Below are positions 38,584 to 49,879 of a stretch of DNA of 64,000 bases, piece by piece; the first letter of the stretch is position 1, and every line of letters starts with the position of its first letter. Source of the DNA: Stromatinia cepivora (Eukaryota > Ascomycota > Leotiomycetes > Helotiales > Sclerotiniaceae); contig RCTD01000001.1 in NCBI GenBank assembly GCA_014898415.1, positions 2,542,001 through 2,606,000 on the forward strand, written 5' to 3'. The position numbers and the translations under genes were made by a program. The notes under the pieces were generated by a model. It ran no database searches. It saw only the letters and a list, made by a program, of their open reading frames with translations, and had not been told where the DNA came from.

Positions 38584-40900
38584 GGTGATTGAGGAACAAA
38601 TTCAAAGTGAAGTTGAGACTTGAACGTTTTGAACTTTTAGTCGTACCTAGTAATTCAATCAAGAACAGTCAGTAGTTGATGAATATTGAGGGAAGTCGAG
38701 GGATATGTGCCATTTCAATCCTGATCCTACTCATTAATTCAATTCATCAACTCTTTGTTTCCACGCCACGCATATCCATCTGTCATCTATTGCGTTTTCC
38801 AACCCTTCTTCTGCTTACCCCGCACTTTGCTTGATTTTGCATTTCTTTTGATTGCGGAAACACGTAGAAATGTCTGTTTCCATACGGGTTTGCCTTTGTT
38901 GGGTACCAATAAAATATAACTGAGTCATCAATCATTTCCATATCGATTACAAACGTTAACATCATAGAGTTGTCAAGTCGCTACGACGACGTATAGCTTT
39001 GTGGTTCACTTGAATTTCTCTCTGCTGTGAAGACATGATTCAAATATGAAATTCCTGCAACTAAACAAGTGAATCTTGATGCTGTGCTTCCTGCATTGAT
39101 ATATCGATGTGTATTGGTAGTGATATCTCGAAAGATGGAAGTGCCCAACTTGCTACGCTGCAGCATGCACCACTTCGTCTCAACTGAGGCAAGTATACTT
39201 GTATCCTAAGAACATTCGATTGGACATTCGAGTTGACATCCGTAATTATCTATATTAATATTATCGCAACCGTTGAATTGTCTAGAAAATAATTTGTCCT
39301 CTCTAATGGATATCCGGCTCACGCAATGTTATGCGCCTCTATATTCTCATCTTCCCTTCCTCAGGTAATTTTTTTTTTGGATCCAGCAACAGCCACAGAA
39401 GAGAAAGAAGAAGATTGAATAAGAAAACTTCACGCAATCCCTTGCCCTTAAGATCCAATCCATTTACCATTCGCCTATTGTACATGGTATACTCTTCAAA
39501 GACTTCAATGCCTTAGATTCGTATACATATTTTGCCCGATAATTAAACCACCCTGATCAGATACCAGTGTTTTCTGTGCAATCTCGTTTGTGAATCTTGA
39601 ACTGTATATGATGTGCTGCGTGATATACGTTGTCCACTAAAACACACGAATATCGTCTTTTTCATCTCATTTTGAAGTCTAAATATATTGGTATCCATAG
39701 TTTTGTACATAAATCATAAATAAGGATTGAGCCATTACCACGGGAATCGACCTTTGTAGAGAAACTGGTTTCGAAACTATAAAGAACTCTGTATCTGACC
39801 GGAACCAATCGCTGTTGAGCACCAAATTTTACTGCCATCAATACTTTTGTGTACCAATTGTTTTTAGACGACGTTATTTGAGGATTGGCTCCTACGGAGT
39901 ACATTACCGACTTGAAGCAGTCCTATCCTATTTATGACAACAGGATATTGCTGGCATTACATATAGAATATCAGATGGAATGTCTCAATTGACTCTAAGC
40001 AGAATCTTATCGAACTTCGAAGCAGGTACCGGTAGTTTAGTTCTCCAAGCCCGAATACGATGACAGGATCCCTCCGGAAATGGGTCTCGACCAGCTTTGC
40101 GAACTCTCCGAGGATTGCTTGGTGTTCGGGATTTGAAATGAAATCCCCCATCGGTGAACGACTCTTATGACATGACATGACATGACATGATCTTACCTAA
40201 GATTGCGGCGCGGATAATTCGTAGATGCACAGTTCTCGTCGTCCACCAGGTCACTCCGAACTTTCTAGATTCATCAATACACCCCGGTAGAAGACAACAA
40301 GATATCAAGAAGATCTACTTCAACTAGCTGTCTGTGCCCGAACCTATATCTAGGTGCTAAATACCGAATAGACACAGACTCGATAACCCCAAGGAGTTAT
40401 AAGGAGAATTCTCTAGCATATAAAAATACCATAGCTTGAGAAAACCATTATTTAGATAGATAAGTATTAGAATTAAATTCGAATTAATTATTAATTGATC
40501 AATCGAGAGGATCTATTTCAGCTATACTCGAGTCTGTATCTAGATATTAAGTAGATAACTATAAAAAAGTCATGGCTTTGAAAAGAATTAATTACTTATA
40601 TAGGTATCAAATTTGAATTAATCATTTAATTGACCAATTATCAAGTCCTTATTCCTAATAATTATCGGGCGGGAAAAGTTTAACACAATGCCGATGTAAT
40701 TGTTGTACCCGCTTCCCACCCCTCGGCAACATTTTGTAACAAGTACTTCTTCTAAGGTAATCCCTCCCAAACAAGATCTTTCTTTACTAAATATTCTCTC
40801 ATTCATCGTATTTCCCTTGTTCAAAGGAGATTTTACGACTTCTCCCAATTCAAATTTCTCGCATCGTGCTCAATCCATTTGAACAAGTAACAATCATATC
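38584..40900. other. Intergenic region upstream of aminolevulinate synthase
   Basis: No gene can be supported. There is a short tandem tgaca run at 40168-40190. A minus-strand frame at 39957-40178 looks mildly protein-like (MGDFISNPEHQAILGEFAK) and has a possible donor AG|gtaagatc near it, but I recognise nothing. Composition turns AT-rich again at 40420-40680. The last 200 bp carry the promoter and leader of the next gene. Confidence 0.45.
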
Positions 40901-42817
40901 ATGGAAGCCGTGCTCAAAGGCCGGGCAATGTGCCCATTTCTTCAAAAGACCTCCCCGGCAACCCTCCGATCCCTCTCAACATCCGCTCGTCCTCATGCCT
41001 CTCCAGGCGGCGGAAGTATGTCTAATCTACAGACCATTGCAGGTCGCTGTCCAGTCATGGGCAAAGCTCTCGCTGTCCAAACCGCAAAGGCCGGAAAGGT
41101 CGGATTTGGTGGCGTTGCTGCCATGAGGGCCACTCGAGCCTTTTCCGGTAAAGTTAGCACCGGAAAAGCAAAGCTTCATACCAGCAGATCCCATGAAGCG
41201 AGGGCTGTCGAGGATACTGTGTTTGGCCGTGAAAGTGGTATGTATTTCTTTTGAACCCACCCCATTATTCAAGTCGAGTCACATTCTCACGTAAGATGAA
41301 TAGTGCCATTTCAACATATCAAGCAAACGCGTCAACCAGCCCAAGCTAGTCGTCATGAACAATCTAAATGCGCCAAGTTCGATTACGAAGGCTTTTACAA
41401 TGCGGAATTGGAGAAGAAGCACAAGGATAAATCCTACCGCTATTTCAACAATATCAACCGTTTGGCTAAGGAATTCCCCCGGGCTCACATGGCCAACAAG
41501 AACGAAAAGGTGACGGTGTGGTGCTCTAACGACTATCTTGGAATGGGCCGGAACCCCCAAGTCCTAAAGACGATGCATGAAACTCTTGATGAATATGGTG
41601 CTGGTGCTGGCGGGACCAGAAATATTTCCGGTCACAATCAGCATGCGGTTGGTCTTGAGGCCTCAATTGCGAAACTTCATGCCAAGGATGCTGCGCTTGT
41701 TTTTACTTCGTGCTATGTTGCGAACGATGCGACTCTTGCGACACTTGGTAGCAAGTTGCCTGATTGTGTCATTTTGTCCGATTCGTTGAACCATGCATCT
41801 ATGATTCAGGGCATTAGGCATTCTGGCGCGAAGAAGATTGTCTTCAAACACAATGATTTGGAAGATTTAGAGGCCAAGTTGGCATCTCTTCCACGTGAAG
41901 TCCCTAAGATCATTGCATTCGAATCTGTGTACAGCATGTGCGGCTCAATTGGCCCAATCGAAGAAATTTGTGATTTAGCCGAGAAATACGGCGCACTTAC
42001 CTTTCTCGATGAAGTCCATGCAGTAGGCATGTATGGACCACACGGAGCTGGTGTAGCAGAACATTTAGACTATGAAGCTCATCTTGCAGGTCGCCCCCAA
42101 GGTACTATTATGGATCGCGTGGACATCATCACTGGAACTTTAGGCAAAGCATACGGTTGTGTTGGTGGCTATATCGCCGGATCTCATAAGATGGTCGACG
42201 CCATCCGATCTCTTGCTCCTGGTTTCATTTTCACCACCTCTCTTCCACCCGCGACCATGGCCGGTGCACAAACCGCCATAGAATATCAGTCGCAATACCA
42301 AGGTGACCGCCGTCTCCAACAGCTCCATACCCGAGCTGTCAAAGACTCACTTAGTGAGCGCGATATTCCCGTCATCCCCAATCCATCTCACATCATCCCC
42401 GTTTTAGTTGGAAACGCGGAACTTGCCAAACGTGCATCCGATATGCTGCTTGAAGTTCACGGCATTTATGTGCAATCCATCAATTATCCCACTGTTCCGG
42501 TTGGTCAGGAGCGTCTTCGTATCACTCCGACACCAGGCCATGTTCGCGAATATCGAGAACATCTCGTTAACGCCATTGATTCTGTATTCACAGAACTTGG
42601 CATTAGACGAACCTCCGAATGGGCCGCTGAGGGTGGTTTTATTGGTGTGGGCGAAGCTGGCGGTGAGGTTCCAGAACCTCTTTGGACCGACGAACAACTT
42701 GGTGTCGACCAAGTTGTTAAGGAGATGAAGGCCGCCGGTCCGGTGGGTGTCATGGAGGCGCTTTTGGAGCGGGAGACTAAAGAAATAGCTAAGGCTGTCA
42801 GTGCTGCGGCTCAGTAG
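40901..42817 (+). CDS. HEM1: 5-aminolevulinate synthase, mitochondrial
   Basis: Catalyses the PLP-dependent condensation of glycine and succinyl-CoA to 5-aminolevulinate, the first step of haem synthesis, in the mitochondrial matrix. Two exons, 40901-41237 and 41304-42817, encode 616 aa. The 66-bp intron has GTATGT and TAG ends and joins GES to VPFQHIK. The basic, Ser-rich N-terminus is a mitochondrial presequence and carries two Cys-Pro heme-regulatory motifs (AMCPF, C11; GRCPVM, C50). Catalytic features: [12 protein letters not shown] at 211-222, [11 protein letters not shown] with Asp348, and [10 protein letters not shown] with the PLP lysine at Lys394. Length is close to other fungal homologues. 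The Cys-Pro motifs imply haem feedback on import or stability, as known for this family. The gene is intact and the call is secure. Confidence 0.97.
41238..41303 (+). other. Intron of aminolevulinate synthase gene
   Basis: 66 bp, from GTATGT to gaatag. Removing it joins the first exon (phase 1) to VPFQHIK and gives a continuous 1851-bp frame. Confidence 0.9.
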
Positions 42818-44146
42818 TGTTTTCTTTCACGGCGCCCCTTTCACTTGCAGGATTTGCGGCGGAAGCGTGATGGAAAATCGGATTGATAGATGCTCCTCGG
42901 ACCCAAAACCACGATCTTTTTGAGCTTACAATGATTCTAGACGATAGTTATGATGATGGATTGGATAGCCGCTGATATCACTGGAAGTTATGCGTACGTT
43001 GGCTATTTATATTGGCAGTGATAGCTATTTCCGTGGAATTGATTGAATCTGTGCTGACCAACTTGGTCGTACGTTACATACTGAAAATCTTATACATGTT
43101 GATGTGACTTTGTGAATTATAGTGGCATTGTGATATTGGGGAGTAGAAGGTGATGAGCATAGTATCCCTTGCTACTATGGAGCCGAGAGAAGGAGGATTA
43201 CAAAGAGGCCCCACCAAATGTTCTGTAGAGCAAACTAACAGCATTGTCATGTCACATCATTTGGTAAGGAAGATAGATAGATATTGATGTTCATCGCAGA
43301 TTGCAGATTATTTCTACAACTCACGTCGTTATTGTTGGCAACTAAGTAGGATGACTCTGGAGTCAAAGCAATCGGAATATACGTTTGTTTTGATAGAGTA
43401 TTTTGCTATACTTCCAGCGAGCCTGCCTTTATGGCGAGTCCCAAAGTCCTTTTCCTGATTCCATATGATACCTAGGAAACAAGACAGCACCCCTACCTAT
43501 ATCAACCGGCCAGGCCAAGGTGAATTTGAGCTGACTTTATCTATTGTTACCATCTGCAGTTTTTCCTTGTAATCACTAGAACATCACCGCGTGCACACAT
43601 AGTTATACAATTGAACTTAGATGTCCATGTCCGACTCATCTATTGATGACTGTCTAGATATGTGTGTTATCTGAGTTCTCCCACCTCTAGCCCAGAACAG
43701 AACAGGACAGGACACATGGAATTCTTCCTGAATTACCGCAGCAAAAGAAAATACCCTACGCTACAAAAACCCACCAACTCCAGTACTATGCCATCTACCA
43801 GTGTAGCGGAGCCATAATGAGCAAATGCCATGTGTATGCCAAGAAACAAATCCAAGTTCAAGTCCAAGAAAATGTCCAAAGGTGGAGCAAAGCCACCGAT
43901 GAGCAATGCTGAAAAGCTAGCCATCCAATGGCAGCGAGACGCATGAGAGATATGCAAGCCAAGAAAGAAAAATAATATCAGTAACAAGAAGGGGTATAAT
44001 ATAAACGGCTGTTGATTCGGTTGGGGTCATTGTCGTCATCGGTGTATTTTTTTGGTTGTTGCGGAATTCATCATGGTGATGTCCTGGTAGATAAACCAGC
44101 TCCTTCAAGCTGGTTATGGTAATATATGTTCTTCCAATTATCCATC
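42818..44146. other. Intergenic region between convergent genes
   Basis: Holds the 3' ends of the aminolevulinate synthase gene (+) and the coiled-coil gene (-). No further gene is supported. A minus-strand frame at 43733-43987 starts with a hydrophobic stretch, but I recognise no family and see no sign that it is real. Confidence 0.5.
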
Positions 44147-45757
44147 TCATAAGGTGGACCCAGCAGGAAACAGACCTCCACATATGTCCAGCGCGCCATC
44201 GACTGCTCCCTCCAGATGACTAACCCTATCTTTCAAGCTCTTATTTTCAGCTCTCAATAAGCCCACAGTATCCCACGCCATCGATGCTCCCTGGCCACTA
44301 CAATTTGAACATGCATTTGTGGGACTCGATTCGCTAGAGCCAATACCTAGGATTTTCCTGAAGGCTGATGTTTGGGGCTTTGGTTTTGTTGGAATTACTA
44401 TTGTGGGGTTATTGGTGAGTTGAGCATCTCTTTGAAGTGCACCAACACGTCCAAATGATGAAGGGACATCAGGAGTACTGTCTCTTGTACTATCTCTGGT
44501 CATGATAGTTGAGACTGTAAGTGTGGGACTCCTGCTTCTCGAGAAGACACTTTCTCCCCCACCACTTGCCATATCATCATCACTTTCCCCGCTCAAATCA
44601 GTACTACCTGCACTTTTCCTCCATTTAGCTCTTATGTCTGGTGGAATCCCTAGATCTTCTTCTCCAACCGTAGAACAATAGCTTGCACGATATGACATCC
44701 TCGCTGCTTCTTCGGTCCTCTTCATCTGAGCGATATGCTGATCTCTCTCTTCCACACGAGCCTGTTTTTCTACAGCGAGTTGGTTTACCAAGTCCTCCAG
44801 AGCAGTGTCTTGTTCATTGAACTTCTTACCCATATCCTCAAGTTGAAGTTTAAGATGTTCGGCGCGGATTTTGGCTTCTTCGAGTTCTTCTCCTTGAGCA
44901 TCTTTCTCGGCTTTCATTTCATTGTATTGGATTGTGCGAAGTTTATATACGGTTTGGAGTTTTAATAAGAGACCCTCTGCGTTGCTTTGTAGGTTCTTGA
45001 AGGCAGCTGGTGAAAAAGGATCAGCTGCACCGAATGGAAATAATGATGAGTGAATGTCAAGCGTAAGATATTCGTCGCTATCCGGATCTGAGGGTAGTTG
45101 GATGGCTTTGGCAGGAGTTTTCGGGGAGGAAAAGAAACCGAACATCGAGGAGCCGGTTGATTTCGCAGGAGTAGAGTTGAGTTCGAGGACAGGGAGAGTA
45201 CCCTTTCTCTCCAGCTTTCGATTCGGTGAAGGTTCTCTGGCAGATGTCATTTTCGAGTCCAATTCATCTTGCTCTAATCCTGTAACTTCAGAAGCCGAAG
45301 AACTACCAAACCAACCGCTTCTTCCCCCCTTTGACCTTTCGGGAATCCTTGTTCGACCACCCTTATCTCCAGTCAAGGACGCCATGTATTCGAAATGTTG
45401 ATCCTCCTTCGTTGGAGAATTCTCCGCTGATCTGTGTGGACTTTGAGTGTTTTGACGCGTACTCCAGGAAGGTAATAGTTGTGTAAGAGAGCGTCGCGAA
45501 GGAGCTCTCTCTTCATCAAACGACACTGGTTTGTTTCTCGAAGTGGGGGCTGCAGTTGCAGGTAAGAGAACAGAGTCTTCGGTTCTGTTCTGATTTGTTC
45601 TTCCGGATACCTCATCTGCAAATTGGGTTTCCACCCATACTTTCTTTAATGGTGAGGTCGTTCGAGATGTATCTGGGGTTAAGGAATGTGTTCGTCGATG
45701 TGTCTGGGGCTGTATCTTGCCCTGTGCTGCCGGCACAGGAGATTGGAGATTTGGCAT
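44147..45757 (-). CDS. Coiled-coil protein, Ser-rich, function unknown
   Basis: Single exon of 536 aa from ATG 45757. The N-terminal 240 residues are Ser/Thr/Pro-rich and probably disordered, with several Ser-Pro/Thr-Pro sites. A long coiled coil follows at about residues 255-350 (NLQSNAEGLLLKLQTVYKLR, then EEAKIRAEHLKLQLEDMGKK and EDLVNQLAVEKQARVEERD). After a second disordered Ser-rich part comes a Cys pair (NACSNCSGQG), and near the C-terminus a short second coil (LLRAENKSLKDRVSHLEGAV). No membrane segment or enzyme motif is visible. The layout suggests a cytoskeletal, polarity or scaffold protein, but that is inference and I do not recognise an orthologue. Confidence 0.8.
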   Translation of the reverse strand: MPNLQSPVPAAQGKIQPQTHRRTHSLTPDTSRTTSPLKKVWVETQFADEVSGRTNQNRTEDSVLLPATAAPTSRNKPVSFDEERAPSRRSLTQLLPSWSTRQNTQSPHRSAENSPTKEDQHFEYMASLTGDKGGRTRIPERSKGGRSGWFGSSSASEVTGLEQDELDSKMTSAREPSPNRKLERKGTLPVLELNSTPAKSTGSSMFGFFSSPKTPAKAIQLPSDPDSDEYLTLDIHSSLFPFGAADPFSPAAFKNLQSNAEGLLLKLQTVYKLRTIQYNEMKAEKDAQGEELEEAKIRAEHLKLQLEDMGKKFNEQDTALEDLVNQLAVEKQARVEERDQHIAQMKRTEEAARMSYRASYCSTVGEEDLGIPPDIRAKWRKSAGSTDLSGESDDDMASGGGESVFSRSRSPTLTVSTIMTRDSTRDSTPDVPSSFGRVGALQRDAQLTNNPTIVIPTKPKPQTSAFRKILGIGSSESSPTNACSNCSGQGASMAWDTVGLLRAENKSLKDRVSHLEGAVDGALDICGGLFPAGSTL

Positions 45758-46177
45758 AATGAAATCCTCGGCATAAAGTTGTCTCGGATGCTCTTTCCGT
45801 TCCTATTACTTCAGCCCTTTTGTATTGGTACCGAATATTGTGCCTTTCAATACCTAGGTAATTATGGATAATAATTATCCTTGCCCCCTTCCTTCTTCAT
45901 GCGAGGATGGCTTTACTGATGTGCCAAAGGGATCATCCGAGTATCGTTTCGTCAGACTTGTTTTACGGCCGTGCCGCAAGACAATGAGTAGGGACTGTAT
46001 GTTTCGAATATCCCCCCTCGTGCTGTGTACAAGATGTATTGAATTATTTCCTAGATTCCGTTGTATAGTATGTAGTAGTAGTGATAGTAGTAGAGTGGGG
46101 TGATCTGAACCAGAACTTTGAAGAATGTACCCAAGCAGCTGCAGCCGTTGGTCATAGGATGTTTTCTAGGATGGATG

Positions 46178-46206
46178 TGATATGATATGATATGATATGA
46201 TATGAT
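46178..46206. repeat. (GATAT)n microsatellite
   Basis: About five to six tandem copies of the pentamer tgata. Confidence 0.85.
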
Positions 46207-46550
46207 GTTGTAGTTAAGCACAAATACAGACACCCAAAAAATAGCAGTAAGTAGATTATTATTCAGTGTAAGGTTACAATCATCATAAGATAGATATGAT
46301 ATTCATAAAAAAAAAATTATAAAAAAAATAAAGAAAAATACCTCTTGTATTTACTCCGCACAAAATAACGGTGGTTGGTTGTGGTTGGGTTGTCTTGTGG
46401 AATGCACTTTACTGTACTTCCACTTTACTGTACTGCGCATATTGCGGACCATAGAAAATTGGAAATAACAAGAGGTCGGTGAAGCACAATTAAGGTACTA
46501 GGTATTGTTATTAACTTGACATCAGAAGAATCAATATATTATATGTATTG

Positions 46551-46587
46551 TTACTTCTACTTTTACTTCTACTTTTACTTCTACTTA
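46551..46587. repeat. 12-bp tandem (TTACTTCTACTT)3
   Basis: Three copies, pyrimidine-rich on the plus strand. Confidence 0.8.
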
Positions 46588-48491
46588 TTTAATTCAATTA
46601 GCAACTCCAACTCCCCCATTTTCATCCCTTTCATCCCTTCAATCCATCATTCCTTGGAATGTTTTGAAACGTCTGTTCTTCCAAATTTAAATATTGAAAT
46701 TGGAAATTGGAAATTGGAAATTGAATGAATTGGCAGATCCCTTGCAAAATTTACAGTACCTGTCAATTTGTTTCGTCCTTTTTATATCCACTTTCTAATG
46801 TACTCCGAAGAATAGCTTCTCAGAGTCATATGCCATTCACCCACCAATCAATCATCAATCATACAACCTCTATGTACAGCTACACAAAAGTACTACCGGT
46901 ACTCAGCTCATACAAAGTAGTCATTCTGATCCCGCCTTATTGGGTCGATACTGCAGGATTCAACTGAGATATGCAACAAAAGCTGCAAGAATCTGGCGAA
47001 GCAAAGAACAGCAAGCCGCCTCAAGCTAATTTAATTGTACAAAGGATGGCTTGCTATTGTAATCTTACATCTGAGCTTGTCATACATTTTGTGAGTTACT
47101 CTGCATAAAGATGGTCTCAATGGATTGAGCAAATAGTTGACAAAGTCATTAGCACCCACCCAGTCCCGAGATATAGATATTTTACTCGTGATACCAGAAG
47201 GAAAGGAAGACCTACGACTTCGAGCTATCTTCTCATTCCTGTCCTTGTCTAATCGGCCTCTTCCATCTCTCCCAGCCAATCTAATCTCTCTTCTCCTTCA
47301 TCCAATCGCCTAAAAATAGTCTTCTCCACCCTCCATACCAACATAGTAAAGCGCTTCTCTTTCATGCAGGACTAAAAACTAAAAACTACAACCATCATTG
47401 AGACATGCAACAAATATTCAATAGCGTCACTCCAGATATGCAACAAATCATTTAGTCATTATGATATCATGTGATTTCATGTTTTTCTTCTTCCCCATTC
47501 CTCAAATTTTTGGGTGTTAGTCACACTGCATTCTACAAGTCGAATTATATGATTCAAGAAAAAATCGGAAAGCAAGGAAAATATGAGTATCACCAGATGA
47601 TCAGACACGTGCACATCCTGTGCTGAAAGTTTTGTTGCAGGTCTCAAAACGGGTGTTTGCATAATCGGGAAAGAAAACTCTGCATAATCTCGGGCTGAAA
47701 TGTTGACTGTACCACCAAGAAAATGTTGGGGTGTTCGTCTGATGTTTTTCATGGAGGTTTGGATGGAACAGTGTTTGGCAATCACCGCCAAGAAAATAAG
47801 AACACCGAGTACGTGCGTGTGAACAAGATATTCCCAGCCAGTTGATGTTTTGGTCATGATATCTGAAGATGCCTACGAGTATTACAAAAGTACAAGTATG
47901 TAGTACAGGGAGGTAGTACTTACTAGACATACATGACTCCAACGCTTTGAAGACTTGTGAGATGTTCGAAACCACAAGTAAATATAGATGCCTCCGAAAA
48001 TTATTTGTGAATACCTTGTATCAAGCAGTTCATGTCGACATCTATATACTCTAAGTTTCAGTCATCAAAGTATAAACATGAGGGATTAGTGTCTCAAAAA
48101 GTTGTGGAATTTGCACACTTTCCTTTTAAAAATTGATATACACCTAGATTTGTCATAATCAGGCGAGATGATGTTTATTATTATGAGCTTCAATCTTCTT
48201 ATTGCTAAGTCTGAATAGGAACTACGAAGCCTTCTGGACCTGCACCAAAACAACTTCCTCAACTCGGGCTAGAAAATACATTGCTGTGATTCCAAAAGAT
48301 TCAAGGCAAAAGAAAGCACTAGTGATTATCTGAATGCTCAATACATGCCGCGCACATTCGCCGCTACCATATGCTTGTGGGTATCTAAAAACACAAAAAT
48401 CACCCTCTCTTGCCCCAAACATCAATCTTGCCGCCGTCTTCAATAGAAGGTTATTGAGAGGACCAACCTCGGGGATCGTGAAGCATTGAGA

Positions 48492-49879
48492 CTAAGCGTT
48501 CTTTCCCGACCCATTAACCACCATCGGCGACTTGAGAAATGCCTCTCTCTTGGCATCCGCCGCTACCGTGGCCACTGCAGCTACCGCGCTTTCTCTGACC
48601 CTCACCCTCTCCCTCTCTTCCATAGTTCCATCCTTAGCCCCCTTCCTTTCCTTTGGCTTCTGCAGATTCTTCTCCTGATGTGCCACAATCCTTGGTTTCG
48701 AAAGTTTGGTGTCCTGTAATGATACCTGTGATTTTGGCTGCCCTCTCTCCCTCCCAGGTAGGATAGAAGTAGAACCAGTGCCGATGGGTCGTATGGCACT
48801 TTGTCTGGGCTCTGCCCCCTCTTTTGCAAGCTTTACCCGCAGATTTCTTCCCTTGAAGTCTACTCCGTCAAGCATATCTACTATTGCTCGAGCCATACTA
48901 TATGTCTCGAAGCTGAGAAATGCGTGGGATTTTTGCCTCCCATCTAGATGTTTCTCGATTTTCATACTGCATAAAGCAGCAATGGGGTTTTCGGCCGATG
49001 AAGTATCCAGAAATTTGGCTTTGATTCCTGCGTGTATGAGATTTCTCAAATCAGTGGTAGACGCATGGTGAGGGATTTGGGTGATAATAACTTTGCTTTT
49101 AACAATTGGCATTGTGTCATACTGTTCGGAAATCGGCAGGAAAGGCGGCGATGTTGTAAACGGTTGGAGAGGTGGTATAAACATTGGCGTGCTTGGCGCC
49201 ACATCGCCAGCATATAATATAGGATCAAAGGTGGGGGGTAATGGGGCATTTGGATAGATCCCAACACTTCGGATCTGTTGGATCTGAGTTTGTTAGGCTG
49301 TATCATGGCAAAGGGTTGTGGGATCCTCTATCCATACCTGAGTAATACCTCGATCATTAAAAGTAGTCGATATCGAAGTGGTGGTTGAGGTGCCATTTGC
49401 CGAAGGCGCCATTTGGTAGAAAGACATTTGTTGAATGGGCCCTGAGTGTGCTGGAGACACCGAAGGTATTGGTGCTGGAGGTGTGGTTTCTCTTGTGGGG
49501 CTTTCGCAGGAATACTGTGTTGTCCATGGCATTGCAAGATCCCGCACTTGGATAGAATCCGTTTCATTGCGGCCATCTGCACACAAAGCACGATTTTCCA
49601 TCATTCCACCTTGCAGATACTCTGTAATTCTGTTAGCACGATCTCTTCGTAAGAGGAGAACTTACGGAGTGCTTTAAGAAAGTCTTCTTTTCCACGGACT
49701 GTCACCCAACCACAAGTAGATTCAGGATATACCTGTGCATGTTCAACTGCAAGACAATGTCCCGTATGATCTTGGTTGCGTGCGAAGTCCTTTAATCTTT
49801 GCCATGTACATGACCATGGAAGGTTGCTAACTAGAATATAGTACAGGCCAGTAACATCACCAGGTAAAACTTGAGGCAT
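48492..49879 (-). CDS. RNA-binding protein with two RRM domains
   Basis: Three exons on the minus strand, 49879-49666, 49621-49338 and 49283-48492, give 429 aa. The introns are 44 bp (GTAAGT...TTACAG, with CTAAC branch site) and 54 bp (GTATGG...CTCAG, with CTAAC). The first RRM is at about residues 11-75 (YYILVSNLPWSCTWQRLKDF, then AVEHAQVYPESTCGWVTV). The second, at about 229-325, starts SKVIITQIPHHASTTDLRNL and contains HAFLSFETYSMARAIVDML and GRNLRVKLA. Between them lies a Pro/Ser/Thr-rich linker, and the C-terminal 90 residues are Lys/Arg-rich and probably disordered. It should bind RNA in the nucleus or cytoplasm; the target is unknown. The first RRM is the less canonical one. The exon structure is inferred from splice signals. 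Confidence 0.8.

Larger units (their letters stand above)
45758..48491. other. Intergenic region with microsatellites
   Basis: A 2.7 kb stretch without a supported gene. It contains a (GATAT)n run at 46178-46206, a 12-bp tandem (ttacttctactt, three copies) at 46551-46587 and a 7-bp run (aaattgg) near 46697-46720. Overlapping minus-strand frames at 47477-47975 include hydrophobic segments, but I could not link them into a convincing gene. The left end carries the promoter of the coiled-coil gene. Confidence 0.45.

Noticed and set aside
39957..40178. Minus-strand frame with MGDFISNPEHQAILGEFAK
   Set aside because: Somewhat protein-like but short, with no partner exon or recognisable domain; mentioned only in the intergenic note.
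41027..42753. Several frames antisense to or out of phase with aminolevulinate synthase
   Set aside because: They are shadows of a well-supported coding exon with no recognisable family.
47477..47975. Overlapping minus-strand frames with hydrophobic segments
   Set aside because: Two frames cover the same DNA, neither matches a known family, and no splice-linked structure was found.
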